Of a DNA stretch of 64,000 nt, positions 1-11,201 are shown in pieces (within the stretch, counting starts at the first letter, position 1; each line of letters starts with the position of its first letter). Under the pieces are notes generated by a model. It ran no database searches and was not told the origin of the DNA. It was given only the letters and a program-made list of their open reading frames with translations. This stretch comes from Scilla litardierei (Eukaryota > Streptophyta > Magnoliopsida > Asparagales > Asparagaceae), in the NCBI GenBank assembly GCA_030789695.1, contig CM061133.1, positions 98,165,128 through 98,229,127 of the forward strand, in the 5' to 3' direction. Position numbers and translations under genes: made by a program.

Positions 1-353
1 GTGTGAGAGACCTAAACATTAGGGAACCAAACCCAAGAGAAGATTGATTTCCTAATATAATCACATGAGGTGATCACATCCATAACTAGAGAATTGATAT
101 ATTTATTCCTCTCTTGCACACTACACTTAGTGGGAATCCAAAGACTTGAGGATTTCCTAGACAATAGTTTTGACTTTGCAAGAGGGGTGAATGTTGCATG
201 CTTAAGTGAAGAAATAATTTCTTGACATGCATAAAGTGAGGATTTTGCTTCTTAGCAAAAATGAAGAATTTTCATTTTTCATCATCACCTTGTGATCTAT
301 ATGATTCTTGTTAGGTTATTGTTATACAAGAAAGCATGTTGATTCTTCTTAGG

Positions 354-2045
354 TCATTTAGCAATATTTCTTGAATTTGCACCATAAAAAGAATTAGAGG
401 TAGGTTTGGTCACCACTTTTGGAATATATTCCAAACATCCTCTATGATTTACCAGATGTTGTTTTTCCAACAAACCGTGGAGTGAATCCCTAGCATGTAC
501 AAAGCTTATGAGCTTTTGGAATTCCTCTTCGCATTTCAACGTAAGTAATTGAATGCGAGACTCTAATTAAGGTTTAAGCTACTAATTTTTTATTTAACAT
601 GTTCAAATCCTTAACTTGAGAGAGAAGTGTGTCTCTCTCACTAGTGTCACAAACATGCACATCATTACAAGTTATACTAGAAGATTCTAATTCATGCACC
701 CTACTCATAGTATCTTTAAATTTAACTTTCAATTTAGCATATGAGTTGATGTACTTACTTGCCCTATTGGAGACCACATTGTAACGATACTGAAGCTTAT
801 CGTAAGATAGCTTTGGCTCCTCATTTTCATTATCGCTTTCCTCCTCGCTAGAGCTCGACGAAGACTTGTCCCCTTTTGCCATGAAGCACATTTCTTCGTT
901 GGGATTGAGCCACACATCCGCCGCTTCATCGCTTGAACTTGAGGAGATTGATAAAGAATCTTCGAACGCCTCGAAGCACATGTGAGCAACCTCCTTGTAA
1001 TCTTCTTCGTCATCAGTTGATGTGTCCTCATCGGAGTCATCAAATGTGTCGACAAGTCTCTTCTTTTGGTTCCTTGAATTTGGACTTGTCTTTCCAATGT
1101 TCTTCACGTTTCCTTTTTAAGTCTCTTTGGAGGGTTTGGAAGGGCATTCGGTAGAGAGACGACCTTTTCCTTTACAATTGAAACAAATAGAATTGCTAGA
1201 TTTAGAGGCACACTTTGAAGAAAATTTACCTTGCTTGCCCTAGAGGAATGCTTTGAATTACTTGGCAAGCTCCATGAAATCATTATTGCTAGCCTCATCT
1301 TCTCCATCATCCTCACTTGAAGCTTCTCGATGGAATTTTTTCCTCCATTGGATTGGATCCTTCTCGGCATGGAATGCAACCCTATTTTGCTTTTCCAGCT
1401 TCTCGGGCTTGGTTGGTTGAATCTCCTTTTTGTGTTGAAGCTTGACTTCATACGCCATAAGATTCCCGATGCACTCCTCAATGGTGTATTTGGACATATT
1501 GTTTGATTCCAAAATACCGTTGGCATTTGACTCCCATTGGGGCGTAAGAGAGTCAAGGATCTTCTCCACACGATCCTCTTAGGAAGTCACCTTCCCAAGT
1601 CCTTCCAAAGCGTTCACGATGTCTGTGAACATTGTGAATATTTTCGAGATGCTTTCTCCTTTCTGCATCTTAAACATTTCATATTTAGATCTAAACATAC
1701 TTCGTTTAGATTTCTTTACATTGGATGGCCCTTCATAAGTAATCTCCAAGATATGCCAAATTTCATTGGCCGATTTGCATATGGAGATGCGGTTAAACTT
1801 ATTCGAAGTGAGGGCATAATGGAATGCGTTCATAGCCCTCTCATTGTATTTGATTGAGTCTTTCTCTGCCTTTGTCTTTGAGGTCTCGGGTGTAGTATGT
1901 TTCTCAAAGGACGACTCTGTAATGTTCCAAAGGTCTTGACCCTCCAAGTAGATCATCATCCTGATATTTCAACTTGGATAGTTGTTTCCGTTGAAGAGCG
2001 GAGGTCGAACGGTTGATAGACCTTTTTCATGAGATGTGGATGAAG
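354..2045 (-). pseudogene. Broken Sirevirus gag (UBN2-type capsid protein, degraded zinc knuckle, coiled coil)
   Basis: A gag reading frame can be followed from about 2045 down to about 574 in one phase, and then from 539 to 354 after a frameshift. The N-terminal signature RPPLFNGNNY is visible, followed by an in-frame TGA where the family has Trp. The central UBN2 region has the usual landmarks (ANEIWHILEITYEG, SKYEMFKMQKGESI). Further in-frame stops lie near 1579, 1258, 1240 and 1118. At 1144-1185 the CCHC zinc knuckle reads CFNCKGKGRLSTEC, so the histidine has become Arg. An acidic Ser/Asp/Glu stretch and a coiled-coil segment follow, ending with the usual SFVHARDSLHGLL-type motif. The product would be the structural Gag protein of the virus-like particle. 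This copy cannot make it. Confidence 0.85.
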
Positions 2046-2080
2046 CGTTGAATGTCATCGTTGTTGTATGCTTCAACCTC

Positions 2081-2092
2081 ACTCTGATACAA
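2081..2092 (-). other. Primer-binding site, initiator tRNA-Met type, mutated
   Basis: On the minus strand the sequence next to the LTR reads TTTGTATCAGAGT, close to the plant iMet PBS TGGTATCAGAGC but with substitutions at both ends. It lies two bases from the LTR edge at 2095, as expected for minus-strand priming in Copia elements. Confidence 0.7.
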
Positions 2093-2765
2093 ATTGTAAG
2101 GACTGTCTATGCCTTGAAATACTAACAATAAACACTCTAGAGTGGGTGTGAATAGAGTAATGGCACAAATCGTGTAATTAAAAATTAAACTTGCAAATGC
2201 GGAATTATACATGCAAGAGGAGAATAATTCACACAATCAATGCAAACACTAACACAAGAGTTTTGCCCTGGTTTTCCAACTTGGGTATATCCAGCCACAC
2301 AAATATCCACTTTGAACCTACACAAGGTAGTGAATACAATCTCACACAGAGATACATCACACAGAGGATTTGAATTCTCACAAAGAGAAATCCTTGCTCT
2401 TACAAAGAGAGACCTTAACTCTTACAAAGAGAGTACTCAACCAATCTTACACAACGGTTAAACTCTCACAAAGAGAGTAACTAGCTCTCACAAAGAAATC
2501 TAGGGTTTCAAGAAAACAAATGAAACAAATTACTCTTACATATGCCTTGAGATGAACTTACTCAATATGAAGATGAAGTCATGGAAGAGGATCTCCAAGT
2601 GATGAGATGAACTTGATTGCACTTGGAGGATTTTCCTTGAGCTTGCTTCAATGTATGAAGAGGAAAGTTCTTATATGAAGGAAATGAGAGATTAAGAGTG
2701 TGGCTTAATGATCCTTAATGATCTTCAATAGTTCCAAGAAGTTCTAAATGAACTAATCCCATTCC

Positions 2766-2774
2766 TATTTATAA
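2766..2774 (-). promoter_or_regulatory. Putative LTR TATA box
   Basis: The minus strand reads TTATAAATA, inside the LTR and directly downstream (minus sense) of the short-palindrome array. This is the position expected for the U3/R promoter of the element. Confidence 0.5.
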
Positions 2775-2814
2775 GAAGCCACTAAAACCCCATAAAACCC
2801 AAGCTAGAGGCCAA

Positions 2815-3400
2815 GGACAGAATTCTGCAACGGCTAGAATCTGGGATTTTACGGCAACGATATGCGACTGATGAAGGATGGACAGTCGACCGATCAACAT
2901 CTATATTATTCCCAGCGGCTATAATCTGAGACATGACAGGCGACTGTAGAAGACTACACAGGCGCCTGTAAATGAGCAGTCGCTTGAATATACTTCATCA
3001 GGCGACGGTCCCATGGGATGGACTGGAGCTGAGAAAATGCAACTTACGCACTTGTGCATTCAGACGATTGACGAGCAAAGTCCAGTCACCTGAAAAATGA
3101 CAGGTGACCGTAAACTTTACATCCGTCGACTGACTCACAAGATGGAGTGATGCCCAGAAAATGCAAGTTACGCACTTTGGCACACAGATGACTGTAGAAC
3201 AATTTCCAGGTGCCTGATGGAAGACAAGCGTCTGAATAATGAACTTAAGTCGTCTGTTGCAAAAGCTCAAGAATGAGTCAATAAAACGTTGACTTGAGTT
3301 GTGTACAACAATCGGCTGTAGAAGGCTAGCCAGGTGCCTGGAATCACCCAGTCACCTGTCCTGCCTTCAGCAGTCGCCTGTTGAAGAACCAGAGACTCCA
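2815..3400. repeat. Array of short inverted motifs (CAGTCGCCTG/CAGGCGACTG family) in the LTR
   Basis: Variants of CAGTCGCCTG and its reverse complement recur roughly every 30-80 bp (for example near 2940, 2965, 2998, 3085, 3120, 3185, 3330, 3352 and 3370). The block lies upstream of the LTR TATA box. Sirevirus LTRs are known to carry clustered palindromes in this position, thought to be cis-regulatory. The motif here is particular to this family. Confidence 0.65.
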
Positions 3401-3803
3401 ATTGAGTCTTTTGGCAAGGTGAACTTATTGAGTTGGATTCTAAGATAATCCTAAGGCTCACTGAGATGATAAATGCATATGCATGAATGAGTAGACCATA
3501 TATCAATGCATTACAATAATCCTAGACTCAAAAAGAGAAAAGCAAGTAAATGAAATTAGATGGATTATATTTGCTTCACTTAAAGTCTAATCTTCAGCTC
3601 TTGATGTCTTGTAGCTCCCCGCCATTTTCTAAGCTTTGGCACTTGCTCCTTCTTGATGTCCATCCTTGCAACAAGCTATTTGTTTCCTAAAAATGTTATT
3701 CTTCATTTGATTAAACATGAGACTAAAATATGAGAGTCATTAGCAACAATATAATGTTGTGATCATCATCAAAATAACATTGGTCTAAAACCAATACCTA
3801 ACA

Positions 3804-5110
3804 TAGTTAGCATATTGCTTACATTTGTTTCATATATAATATATCATCAATCTTTGTTGTCATTATTTCAAAATTCTAATAATATCTATGTAAAGAAAAT
3901 TTTGTTTGAATTTTTCTAGAGTCTTGCTACAAACAAAAAGAACAACGTAGGCATTTATAGAAATTTAAGAAAATTTGCTAATGATTGAGAGTATTTAGCA
4001 AAAACAAAAGCAAAATATGAATTCCAAATAAAGTTCCTAAAGTAAACACGAAGAGAATTAGCTCACCATTCTTTGAGAGTCCAATTAAATTTTCAAGTAA
4101 CATCAAATTCCACAACCTTATATAAAGCAATGGCCATTAAGAAACAATCAATATTTTTTCTACATTAAGGTTTATGCGTGTATGGAAAGAAATCAAACAT
4201 ACATACCTCAATAAATTAAGATGATTCGTATATGGCATTGAAAATAATTCTATATTTAATTTGAAAATTTTATGTTTAGTGGGCAAGGATTAACAATTCA
4301 TTTACACAATAAACAAGTCCAACATGCACATAAAGGAATTATAAATCTTATCATGTATCTAATAATTGCACAGTAAAAACACTTAATTAATCATATACTT
4401 TTTTGAGTTGGATATTCAACTAGTTTAGCTGATGCTTGCATTTGCTGATGTCGTCGCTTCACGACCACACATCATACCCAAGCCTCATGACGTTTGATTT
4501 AGATTCACAACGCACTAGCGACATCAGAGAGAATTTTGGAGAAGATTTCATGTGTATGGTAAGAGTCAAAGGCTCATCTTTAGATAGGATCACATAGCCT
4601 ATATCTTCTTGCCTAGTAAGAAACAAATTGTGACCATTAAATCTAGATCGTGCGGCCTACACACGCACGAACCCAAACCCTCACACATGCCCTGAATCCT
4701 AGCCGCCCAATTGCTAGGGCGGTAATGCTAGCTAGGTCGGGAATATTTTCCAACCTAGCCCTAAGCTGCTGGACAAGAAATCCCGCTTGGTCTTTAGACC
4801 AATCGGGTCAGGTCTGGCCCCTAGGGACAGGCCCAACCTGTTAGTGCAGATCAGGCCAGGTTTTGGGTCGGTTTCAACCGACCCAAATCCCAACATATAT
4901 AATAGATATCTACACAGATCATCGCGTACTAAAGAAATAAATAAAAAACAATCCTTTTCAGCAATATTTCCCTAACTTGTTCACGTTAAAGAAATCAGAT
5001 TCCCCAATGTGTGCTTTGATTCTTTGTTATCATTCGATATGCAATATATTGGAGCAATGGATCAACGATAAATCATCAGGTAATGAAGTTTGTTGCATTG
5101 ATCATTCTTC
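3804..5110. other. Stretch without a recognisable gene
   Basis: AT-rich DNA to about 4430, then a more mixed segment containing one perfect hairpin at 4862-4887. I see no coding region, LTR or RNA gene here. It may be intergenic DNA or intron of the LysM gene to the right, but no LysM exon was recognised. Confidence 0.5.
4862..4887. repeat. Perfect 12-bp inverted repeat with 2-bp spacer
   Basis: TTTGGGTCGGTT is followed by TC and then its exact reverse complement AACCGACCCAAA. It is isolated, with no neighbouring T-run typical of a terminator, and its role is unknown. Confidence 0.8.
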
Positions 5111-5115
5111 TCTAC

Positions 5116-6073
5116 TGATACAACCATTTTGACCAGGCCCAGGAAAGTTGAGTCAACCACGACCAGTCAACCAACCCACTACGGCATTGGGCCCCGGCCC
5201 AAGGACCTTACGGGCGGGTCGTGCTTCTCCACCCAAGACGAAGGCCCAAAAGACTACCCACTATCCGTAGTGGAGGAAATCGTTACCTAAACCAAGCGAG
5301 CACTTGCCAATTATGGCAACCGCCTTCATGGCCATCACTTTACCTTCATGGCCATCACTTGCCAATTATGGCAGCCACTTTCATGGCCATCACTCGCCAA
5401 TTATGGCCCCCCTTGATGGCATTCATCCCCTCATCAAATGGGCGCATTAGTGGGGGTCAACATTTCCCCATTTGCACGTCTCCATGAATGACGGTCATAA
5501 GGTCTCATCATGAGCCATTACAACGGGGGATGACTCGCCTATATAGAGAGATGATAGGCATCATCTCAAAGGTGGCTGATCTCCGAGATCTACAACGGAA
5601 GTATCACATACAAACTCTCACACCTTCTTCCACCTTACATATTTCTTCTTCACAGCTCGGCTCGAGGATTGGTGATCGGTCTCTCTGTGAACCAAGCTCG
5701 ATCCCGCCTAGCATCCTTCAGATCAGATCTGACTTTGGCATCGGAGGGAAATTGGTCGGAACCAAGGTCTGACCTCCCCGACGAGTTCTTCGTCTTGCAG
5801 ATCGAAGGAGTCGTCGCCACCGCCGAAGCTTTCCTTCGGCGACCCATCGCTCGGATCCGAACGCCTTCGTGTCAGAGCCCGTTCGTCCGACCGATTCCGG
5901 AGGTTGTCGTCCCGCCGAGGCCACCCCTCGGCACACCAAAGCATGGATCCGTGCCTTCCTGATCAAGTGAACGCGCCGTCGATCGACCACAAAGGTCATC
6001 TCCGTCTCACGTGACAGCGACGACATTCAGACCTATAGACTATCAACCTGTGGTGAGAAAACACTCTGAAACA
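5116..6073 (+). repeat. 5' LTR of the 5116-10768 element
   Basis: TG...CA bounded and closely matched by the copy at 9808-10768, with scattered substitutions. It contains short repeated motifs (TTGCCAATTATGG, CTTCATGGCCATCA at 5308-5410) upstream of a TATA motif at 5539. Confidence 0.9.
5539..5548 (+). promoter_or_regulatory. Putative LTR TATA box (second copy at 10233-10242)
   Basis: CTATATAGAG occurs in both LTR copies at the same internal position, downstream of the TTGCCAATTATGG repeats. It is the likely promoter core of the element. Confidence 0.5.
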
Positions 6074-6095
6074 TCTAGTGCCGTCTGAGGAATTG
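6074..6095 (+). other. Primer-binding site region, Tat-like
   Basis: Immediately after the 5' LTR the sequence AGTGCCGTCTGAGGAA resembles the TGGCGCCGTCTGTGGGAA sequence found after the LTR in Tat/RIRE2-type Gypsy elements. The match is imperfect and the comparison is from memory. Confidence 0.45.
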
Positions 6096-8880
6096 AATTA
6101 ACACCAATGTCATCAACCACACCAACGATGATTCGTTCCACTAATCAAAGGCCCGAAAGGCCGACCCGTGAAGGGGGGAGTCCGAGCACCCTTCAGACCC
6201 CCCAACAAGTGGCAGCCCCACCAAGACACCAATGTTTATTTCTTAACTAGAGGAGTAAACATTGGAAAAATCACCAAAACCAACGGGGCTCCAACAGAGC
6301 CTTGTGACCTCATCGTTGTAAACAGATGCTCCAAAAAAACCCTTGCCATCATTGTAAACAGAGCCACCTCAAATAAGAGGGCTCCAACAGAGGCTTGGGG
6401 ACAATTCCAGAGTGCCATAATCTCAAAGCATTGATTCAAGTGCTCCATGGTCATGCATCCCCTTGGCCTGCCTTGCACCCAACGACAAAGAATCCTTAAA
6501 GCACCGACGAGCAACAGTAGAAGATTTCGGGAGACTGCCCACGTCAAGCACCGACCTCTGTCGTCTGCGTTCGGTGGCAAATGCGGAGTAGACATCCTCC
6601 TCGTCAGCGACGACGGCAGGGCTACCGAAGGAGAAATTGGCCATGCCATCATCAAGGTGGCCCTAGGCGAACTTCTCGGACCCTTGGACCTCTTCAACAA
6701 GGATTACCAGGTCGAGATCGCCGACTTTCATGTCTCGCAGATCCACACCCAGACCTGTGTAACACATTGGGGAGGCTCGCCGCCTGATACTGTTCGAAGC
6801 CACGAAGGTCATGCTGCCACTCGACAGCCACTTCAACTGAACCGGTCATGTTGTCAAAAATGGATCTTGCTGAAAAATGATGTCAATGGCCTCATCGACG
6901 GTCGCAATGCGGTGATCCGCCTGAACAACGCAAGGATTCCAGGCAATGACAATGCCCTCCACCTTTATGCCCAGCAAACTTTATTGAGAAAGGAAAATTC
7001 AAGGAATATGAAACCTGGCCTTTTGGGATTTTGGAGAAAAAAGCTGGTATCTTTGGCTCTGGATTGGCTCGTCATGCTGCTCTTCTTCTCGAACTGAAGT
7101 ATGTGGCACAAGAATGAGGACACGCCGCGGCTATATGGGATGCCAATCCTGTACAAGTGCTGGTTCGCGTAGAGGAGAAGTTCGACATGTCGTCACTGTC
7201 GAATCCCACGGGCAGATCGAACTTGCCAGAGGTGAACGTCTTTGCACTGTCAATGTGAACAAGGAACTGCAACTCATCACCGAAAACATCATCCTGTCCA
7301 TCGTTGCAGCGGACTACCCAGTCAGAGGGCTGTTGTGCAACATACCGCCGAACGGACTGAGCTCCGAACTCTGAGCATCCGAGCCTCCACGCTAAACGTA
7401 CTAAGCTCTGATCTCCTAGCTCAAGAATTGTCCGAACAACCGAACCGCCTCGGTCGTCCTTCCACCAGATCACCGCTGACTACCCTCACCACCGGATCGG
7501 CCCCACCATCAGCTCCTCGATCCCCTGGCAGTTGGGCGAAGGACGGCGAGGGCTTGGCATACCCACAATGCTTGACGACCGAAGAGTCGAGGCCGACAGT
7601 TGAAAGTGGGCGAGCATCAGATCCATCGTCATTCTCAGGTATTCTCTTCACTTGAGAATTAAAAATAAAGTGGTTTGTGTTTTAACCCTTTCCATCTTCT
7701 GACCACCTTCTTCCCATTGCTCTCGCATGGGTCCCGAGCTCACATTCATCCAACCGAGCTCGCCTCTTTCTGATCTACCTTCCGTGCAACAGAACGAGCT
7801 CTAACTACTGATCTCCGACCTCCAATCTCGGAGCCACCTCTAAGCAGGTGAAGCTCTTGTTGGGCTTGCCGAACAACCAATCGACAAGAGCTTCCAATGG
7901 AGCATGCTGAGCTTCCAGGTATGCCTAACTTCCTCACCAAGCGTGCTATCCGGAGGCAGGGGCGGAGGCGGTGGTACTAGCGCAACTGGCGCCATAGATC
8001 TAAGAGATATCCTTGAAGATTCGCTTGGCTTCACAGAAAGCCCTACTCCCATTATTAGAAGAAGCTCAACTCCCCTATTTCTGGATCTGAGAATCAGCCG
8101 CTGACACTCTCATGTGGGAATGCGGGTTAGCCTTACCGCTCCCTTTGGGCTGTCAGTCACTGAGCTGCCGATATCGCCCCTTGTCGAGCTTCTGAGCATA
8201 GAGAGCTGTTGTTCGCGCTCCAGGCCGAGCTTCCGACTATGGCGAATTGTTGATGGCACCCCTTGCCGATCTTCCAAGCATAGCGAGTTGCCGAACATTT
8301 GGCTCATGACCACCTTCATCACCATCCGTGCATCCCCCCGCGTCTTCTTCGCATTCACCAATGGCTTTCACACCTATATGGATAGCTGAGTTCACGAGCT
8401 CTCCATTTAAGGGGAACCCATCGGCCGTTTGCTTGCTGGAGAGAGGTGTTGATGGATTGGTGCCGATGATGCGTAGAGGCAGTCGGTGGCCAGGAGTTAA
8501 GACACATCCGAGCCGCCTTGATGCCGAGACCCTAACCCAGGCTCGCCAGGACGACCAACCTAGGAATAAGCCGACCAGTCCAGGCCGACCCCTCCAGGAG
8601 GAGGCCGACCAGCCAAGGCCCTTCCCTCCATCCCATTGGATGATCTTTCGACCTGACAAGGTCGATCAACGAGAGGCTGATCCATACAACTGACCTGCAC
8701 TGACATGATTTTCAGCGACTCGAGTTTACCATCTCCCTAGGCAAATCCGAGACGTGGAGGGGGCAAAGATAACGTGCACGGGAGGACCCCTACTACTCCC
8801 GCCTTCCATGCTCCCCCGGCGGCACAGAAAACTCGGACGATGGCACAGAACCTCCACTGACCAGACTGAAGCTTGAGCTA
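6096..8880 (+). other. Interior of the non-autonomous element; function not recognised
   Basis: About 2.8 kb of balanced-GC sequence with open frames on both strands, the longest being 6447-7097 on the plus strand (216 codons). None shows gag, protease, RT, RNase H or integrase motifs. Residues 148-164 of the 216-codon frame read GLIDGRNAVIRLNNARI, which resembles the LIDxHxxVIRLNNA part of the sialylmotif in plant GT29-type proteins. The later V-G-(S/T)-K-T stretch of that family is absent, so this may be a captured fragment or chance. I do not assign a product. Confidence 0.35.
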
Positions 8881-8904
8881 AAAATGGGATCCAGACAAGA
8901 GCTG

Positions 8905-9700
8905 GGATCGGTTGGCCGACCCACTCATTCGTCGGTCGTGAGTCGAGGGACAACTTCCCTCGCAACCGAACGAACAGATCAGTCGAAAGCCTGGGGCCAC
9001 TCTCCCAGCTGGCCGACCCACTCCTTCGTCGGTTGTAAGTCGAAGGACAACTCCCCTCGCAACCGAACAAACGGATCGGTCCTAAGGCTGAGGCAACTTC
9101 TCCAGCTGGCCGACCCACTCATTCGTCATCCATAAGTCGAGGGGCAACTTTCCTCGCAACCGAACGAACATATCGGTCGAAAGGCTGGGGGCCACTCTCC
9201 CAGCTGGCCGACCCATCCTTCGTCGACTGTAAGTCGAGTGGCAACTTCCCTTGCAACCGAGGGTAACTCCCCCAGCTGGATCGACCGTAAGACTGGAGGT
9301 CGCCCCCCAGCAGGCCTATCGACCTGTCGATCGTAAGGCTGGAGCAAGTCCCAGCAGACTGACCACATCGATCGTAAGGCTGAGGCAACTCACCCAGCAT
9401 ACTGTAAGACTGTGGATAGCTCCTAGCATGCCAATCGACCCGTCGATCGAAAGGCTGTGGACAACTCTTCCAACAGACTGACCACATCGATCGTAAGGCT
9501 GGGGGCAACTCCCCCAGCTGGTCGACCCACTCTTTCGTTGGCCGTAAGTCGAGGGACACTCCCCTCGCCACCGAACGAACAGATCGGTCGTAAGACTGAG
9601 GGTCACTCCCCCAGCTGGCCGACACACTCTTTCGTCAGTCATAAGTCGAGGGGTCACCCCTAGCCACCGAACGAATCTCGGACTAACTGTTGTCCCTAGC
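8905..9700. repeat. Degenerate tandem array of GGGGCAACTCCCC-type hairpins
   Basis: The block repeats a composite unit of roughly 90 bp: a short hairpin such as GGGGGCAACTCCCCC, then GCTGGCCGACCCACTC, then a TAAGTCGAGGG...CCCTCGC hairpin, then ACCGAACGAACAGATCGGTC. The units vary in length and are partly scrambled (9250-9500). The array sits just upstream of the 3' LTR. Tat-type elements often carry tandem repeats in this zone. Both strands are open because the unit lacks stops in several frames, which produces spurious reading frames. Confidence 0.8.
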
Positions 9701-9807
9701 CGACTTCGTAAATCGGACCAGCTTTACAAAAGGAGCCACTTCGCCCCCTTATACTACATCTTCCGATCTCAACCTCAACAACGGTAGAGCTCGGAAGATG
9801 TGGCAAT

Positions 9808-10768
9808 TGATACAACCATTTTGACAATGCCCAGGAAAGTTGAGTCAAGCACGACCAGTCAACCAACCCATTACGGCCTTGGGCCTCCGTCCAAGGACCT
9901 TACGGGCGGGTCGCGCTTCTCCACCCAAGACGAAGGCCCAAAAGACCGTCCACTATCCGTAGTAGAGGAAATCATTCTCTAAACCAAGGGAGCACTTGCC
10001 AATTATGGTAACCGCCTTCATAGCCATTACTCCACCTTCATGGTCATTACTTGCCAATTATGGCAGCCACTTTCATGGCCATCACTCATCAATTATGGCC
10101 CATCTTGATGGCATTCATCCGCTCATCAAACGGACGCCATTAGTGGGGGTTAACATTTTCCCATTTGCACGTCTCCATGAATGAAGGCCATAAGGTCTCA
10201 TCATGAGCCATTACAATGGGGGGATGACTCGCCTATATAGAGAGAGGAGATGCATCATCTCAAAGGGGGGCTGATCTCCGAGATCTACAACGGATGTATC
10301 ACATACAAACTCGCACACCTTCTTCCACCTTACATATTTCTCCTCCACAGCTCGGCTCAAGGATCGGTGCTCGGTCTCTCCGTAAACCAAGCTCGATCCC
10401 GCCCTACATCCTTCAGACCAGATCTGACTTTGGCATCGGAGGGGAATTGCTCGGAACAAAGGTCCGACCCTCCTAACGAGTTCTTCGTCTTGCAGATCGA
10501 AGGAGTCGTCGCCACCGTCGAAGCTTCCCTTCGGCGACCCATCACTCGGATCCGAACGCCCTCGTGCCAGAGCCCGTTCGTCCGACCGATCCCGGAGGCT
10601 GTCGTCCCGCCGAGGCCACCCCTCGGCGCACCAAAGCACGGATCCACGCGTTCTTGATCAAGTGAACGCGCCGCCGATCGACCACAAAGGTCATCTCTGT
10701 CTCACATGACAGCGGCGACATCCAGACCTCCAGACTATCAACCTGTGGTGAGAAAATACCCCGAAACA
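9808..10768 (+). repeat. 3' LTR of the 5116-10768 element
   Basis: Starts TGATACAACC after a purine-rich stretch (CGGAAGATGTGG) and ends GAAACA, followed by the TSD TCTAC. The visible substitutions against the 5' LTR mean the insertion is not brand new. Confidence 0.9.
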
Positions 10769-10773
10769 TCTAC

Positions 10774-11201
10774 CATCTGTGTTATCGATCTCAACAGTGG
10801 AGAAAAAGCTACGTGAATTTCCATCACCATCAAAAGCAATAGCTGTTTAAGCCAGTCTTATTCTATAAAAGTAGAATGCTAAGATGTGCTGAGTGGTCTT
10901 GCTTGTTTACTGGTTGCAACTTTCCTGAGGGAAATAATAAACGCTTGCTAGGCTAAGAGTTCCCTCTAAAGTTGCAGTGCATGGAGCCTTCTCTATGATA
11001 TCATTCGACGTGAACTAAGCCTGGTTTCATGCATATCCACCATTTGTTCTATATCATATATACTAACTTCACGCGTGCTTGTTGTGTTCTTTATATGGCA
11101 GCACATCTTTTCAGAAATAAAAGATTTGGTGGTTAAATTTCCATGCTTGCCATTACAACTGATCAAAATGGGAGCTAAACTGATTCTCTGTTTGGTGACA
11201 G
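10774..11201 (+). other. Probable intron upstream of the visible LysM-gene exons
   Basis: Between the retrotransposon and the acceptor GTGACAG at 11195-11201 there is no recognisable coding sequence. If the upstream exons exist, the element at 5116-10768 lies in the same intron or upstream of it. A candidate acceptor TATGGCAG near 11100 is not supported by protein similarity. Confidence 0.4.

Larger units (their letters stand above)
1..3803 (-). mobile_element. Sirevirus-type Copia retrotransposon, 5' part (leaves the window on the left)
   Basis: Read on the minus strand the order is LTR (3803-2095), primer-binding site, then gag running towards position 1. The LTR begins TGTTAGGTATTGG and ends CTTACA next to a mutated initiator-Met PBS. 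A long gag with an acidic/coiled-coil tail after the zinc knuckle and a palindrome-rich LTR of about 1.7 kb are characters of the Sirevirus (SIRE/Maximus) lineage. The pol part and the other LTR would lie left of the window. Several stop codons in gag show that this copy is dead. Confidence 0.8.
2095..3803 (-). repeat. 5' LTR of the left Sirevirus
   Basis: The LTR is bounded by TG...CA. On the plus strand it starts TGTAAGGACTG at the PBS and ends AATACCTAACA. The outer edge carries the run with GATGATGATCA that the other Sirevirus-like LTR at 29150-29191 also has just inside its end. A TATA motif and a palindrome-rich block lie inside. The second LTR is not in the window, so the outer edge rests on the TG/CA rule and resemblance to the other elements. 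Confidence 0.75.
5116..10768 (+). mobile_element. Complete non-autonomous LTR retrotransposon (Tat/RIRE2-like by its PBS region), TSD TCTAC
   Basis: Two direct repeats of about 0.96 kb (5116-6073 and 9808-10768) start TGATACAACC and end GAAACA. Identical 5-bp duplications TCTAC lie at 5111-5115 and 10769-10773. The sequence after the first LTR (AGTGCCGTCTGAGGAA) resembles the PBS region of Tat-type Gypsy elements, which sets the orientation to plus. The 3.7-kb interior has no recognisable gag or pol, so this looks like a deletion derivative mobilised in trans. It is clearly richer in GC than its flanks. Confidence 0.85.

Noticed and set aside
8726..9663. Several overlapping open frames on both strands of the hairpin array
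   Set aside because: They come from a tandem repeat without stops; the repeated peptides (VGRPTHS, PAGELPP types) only mirror the DNA unit.
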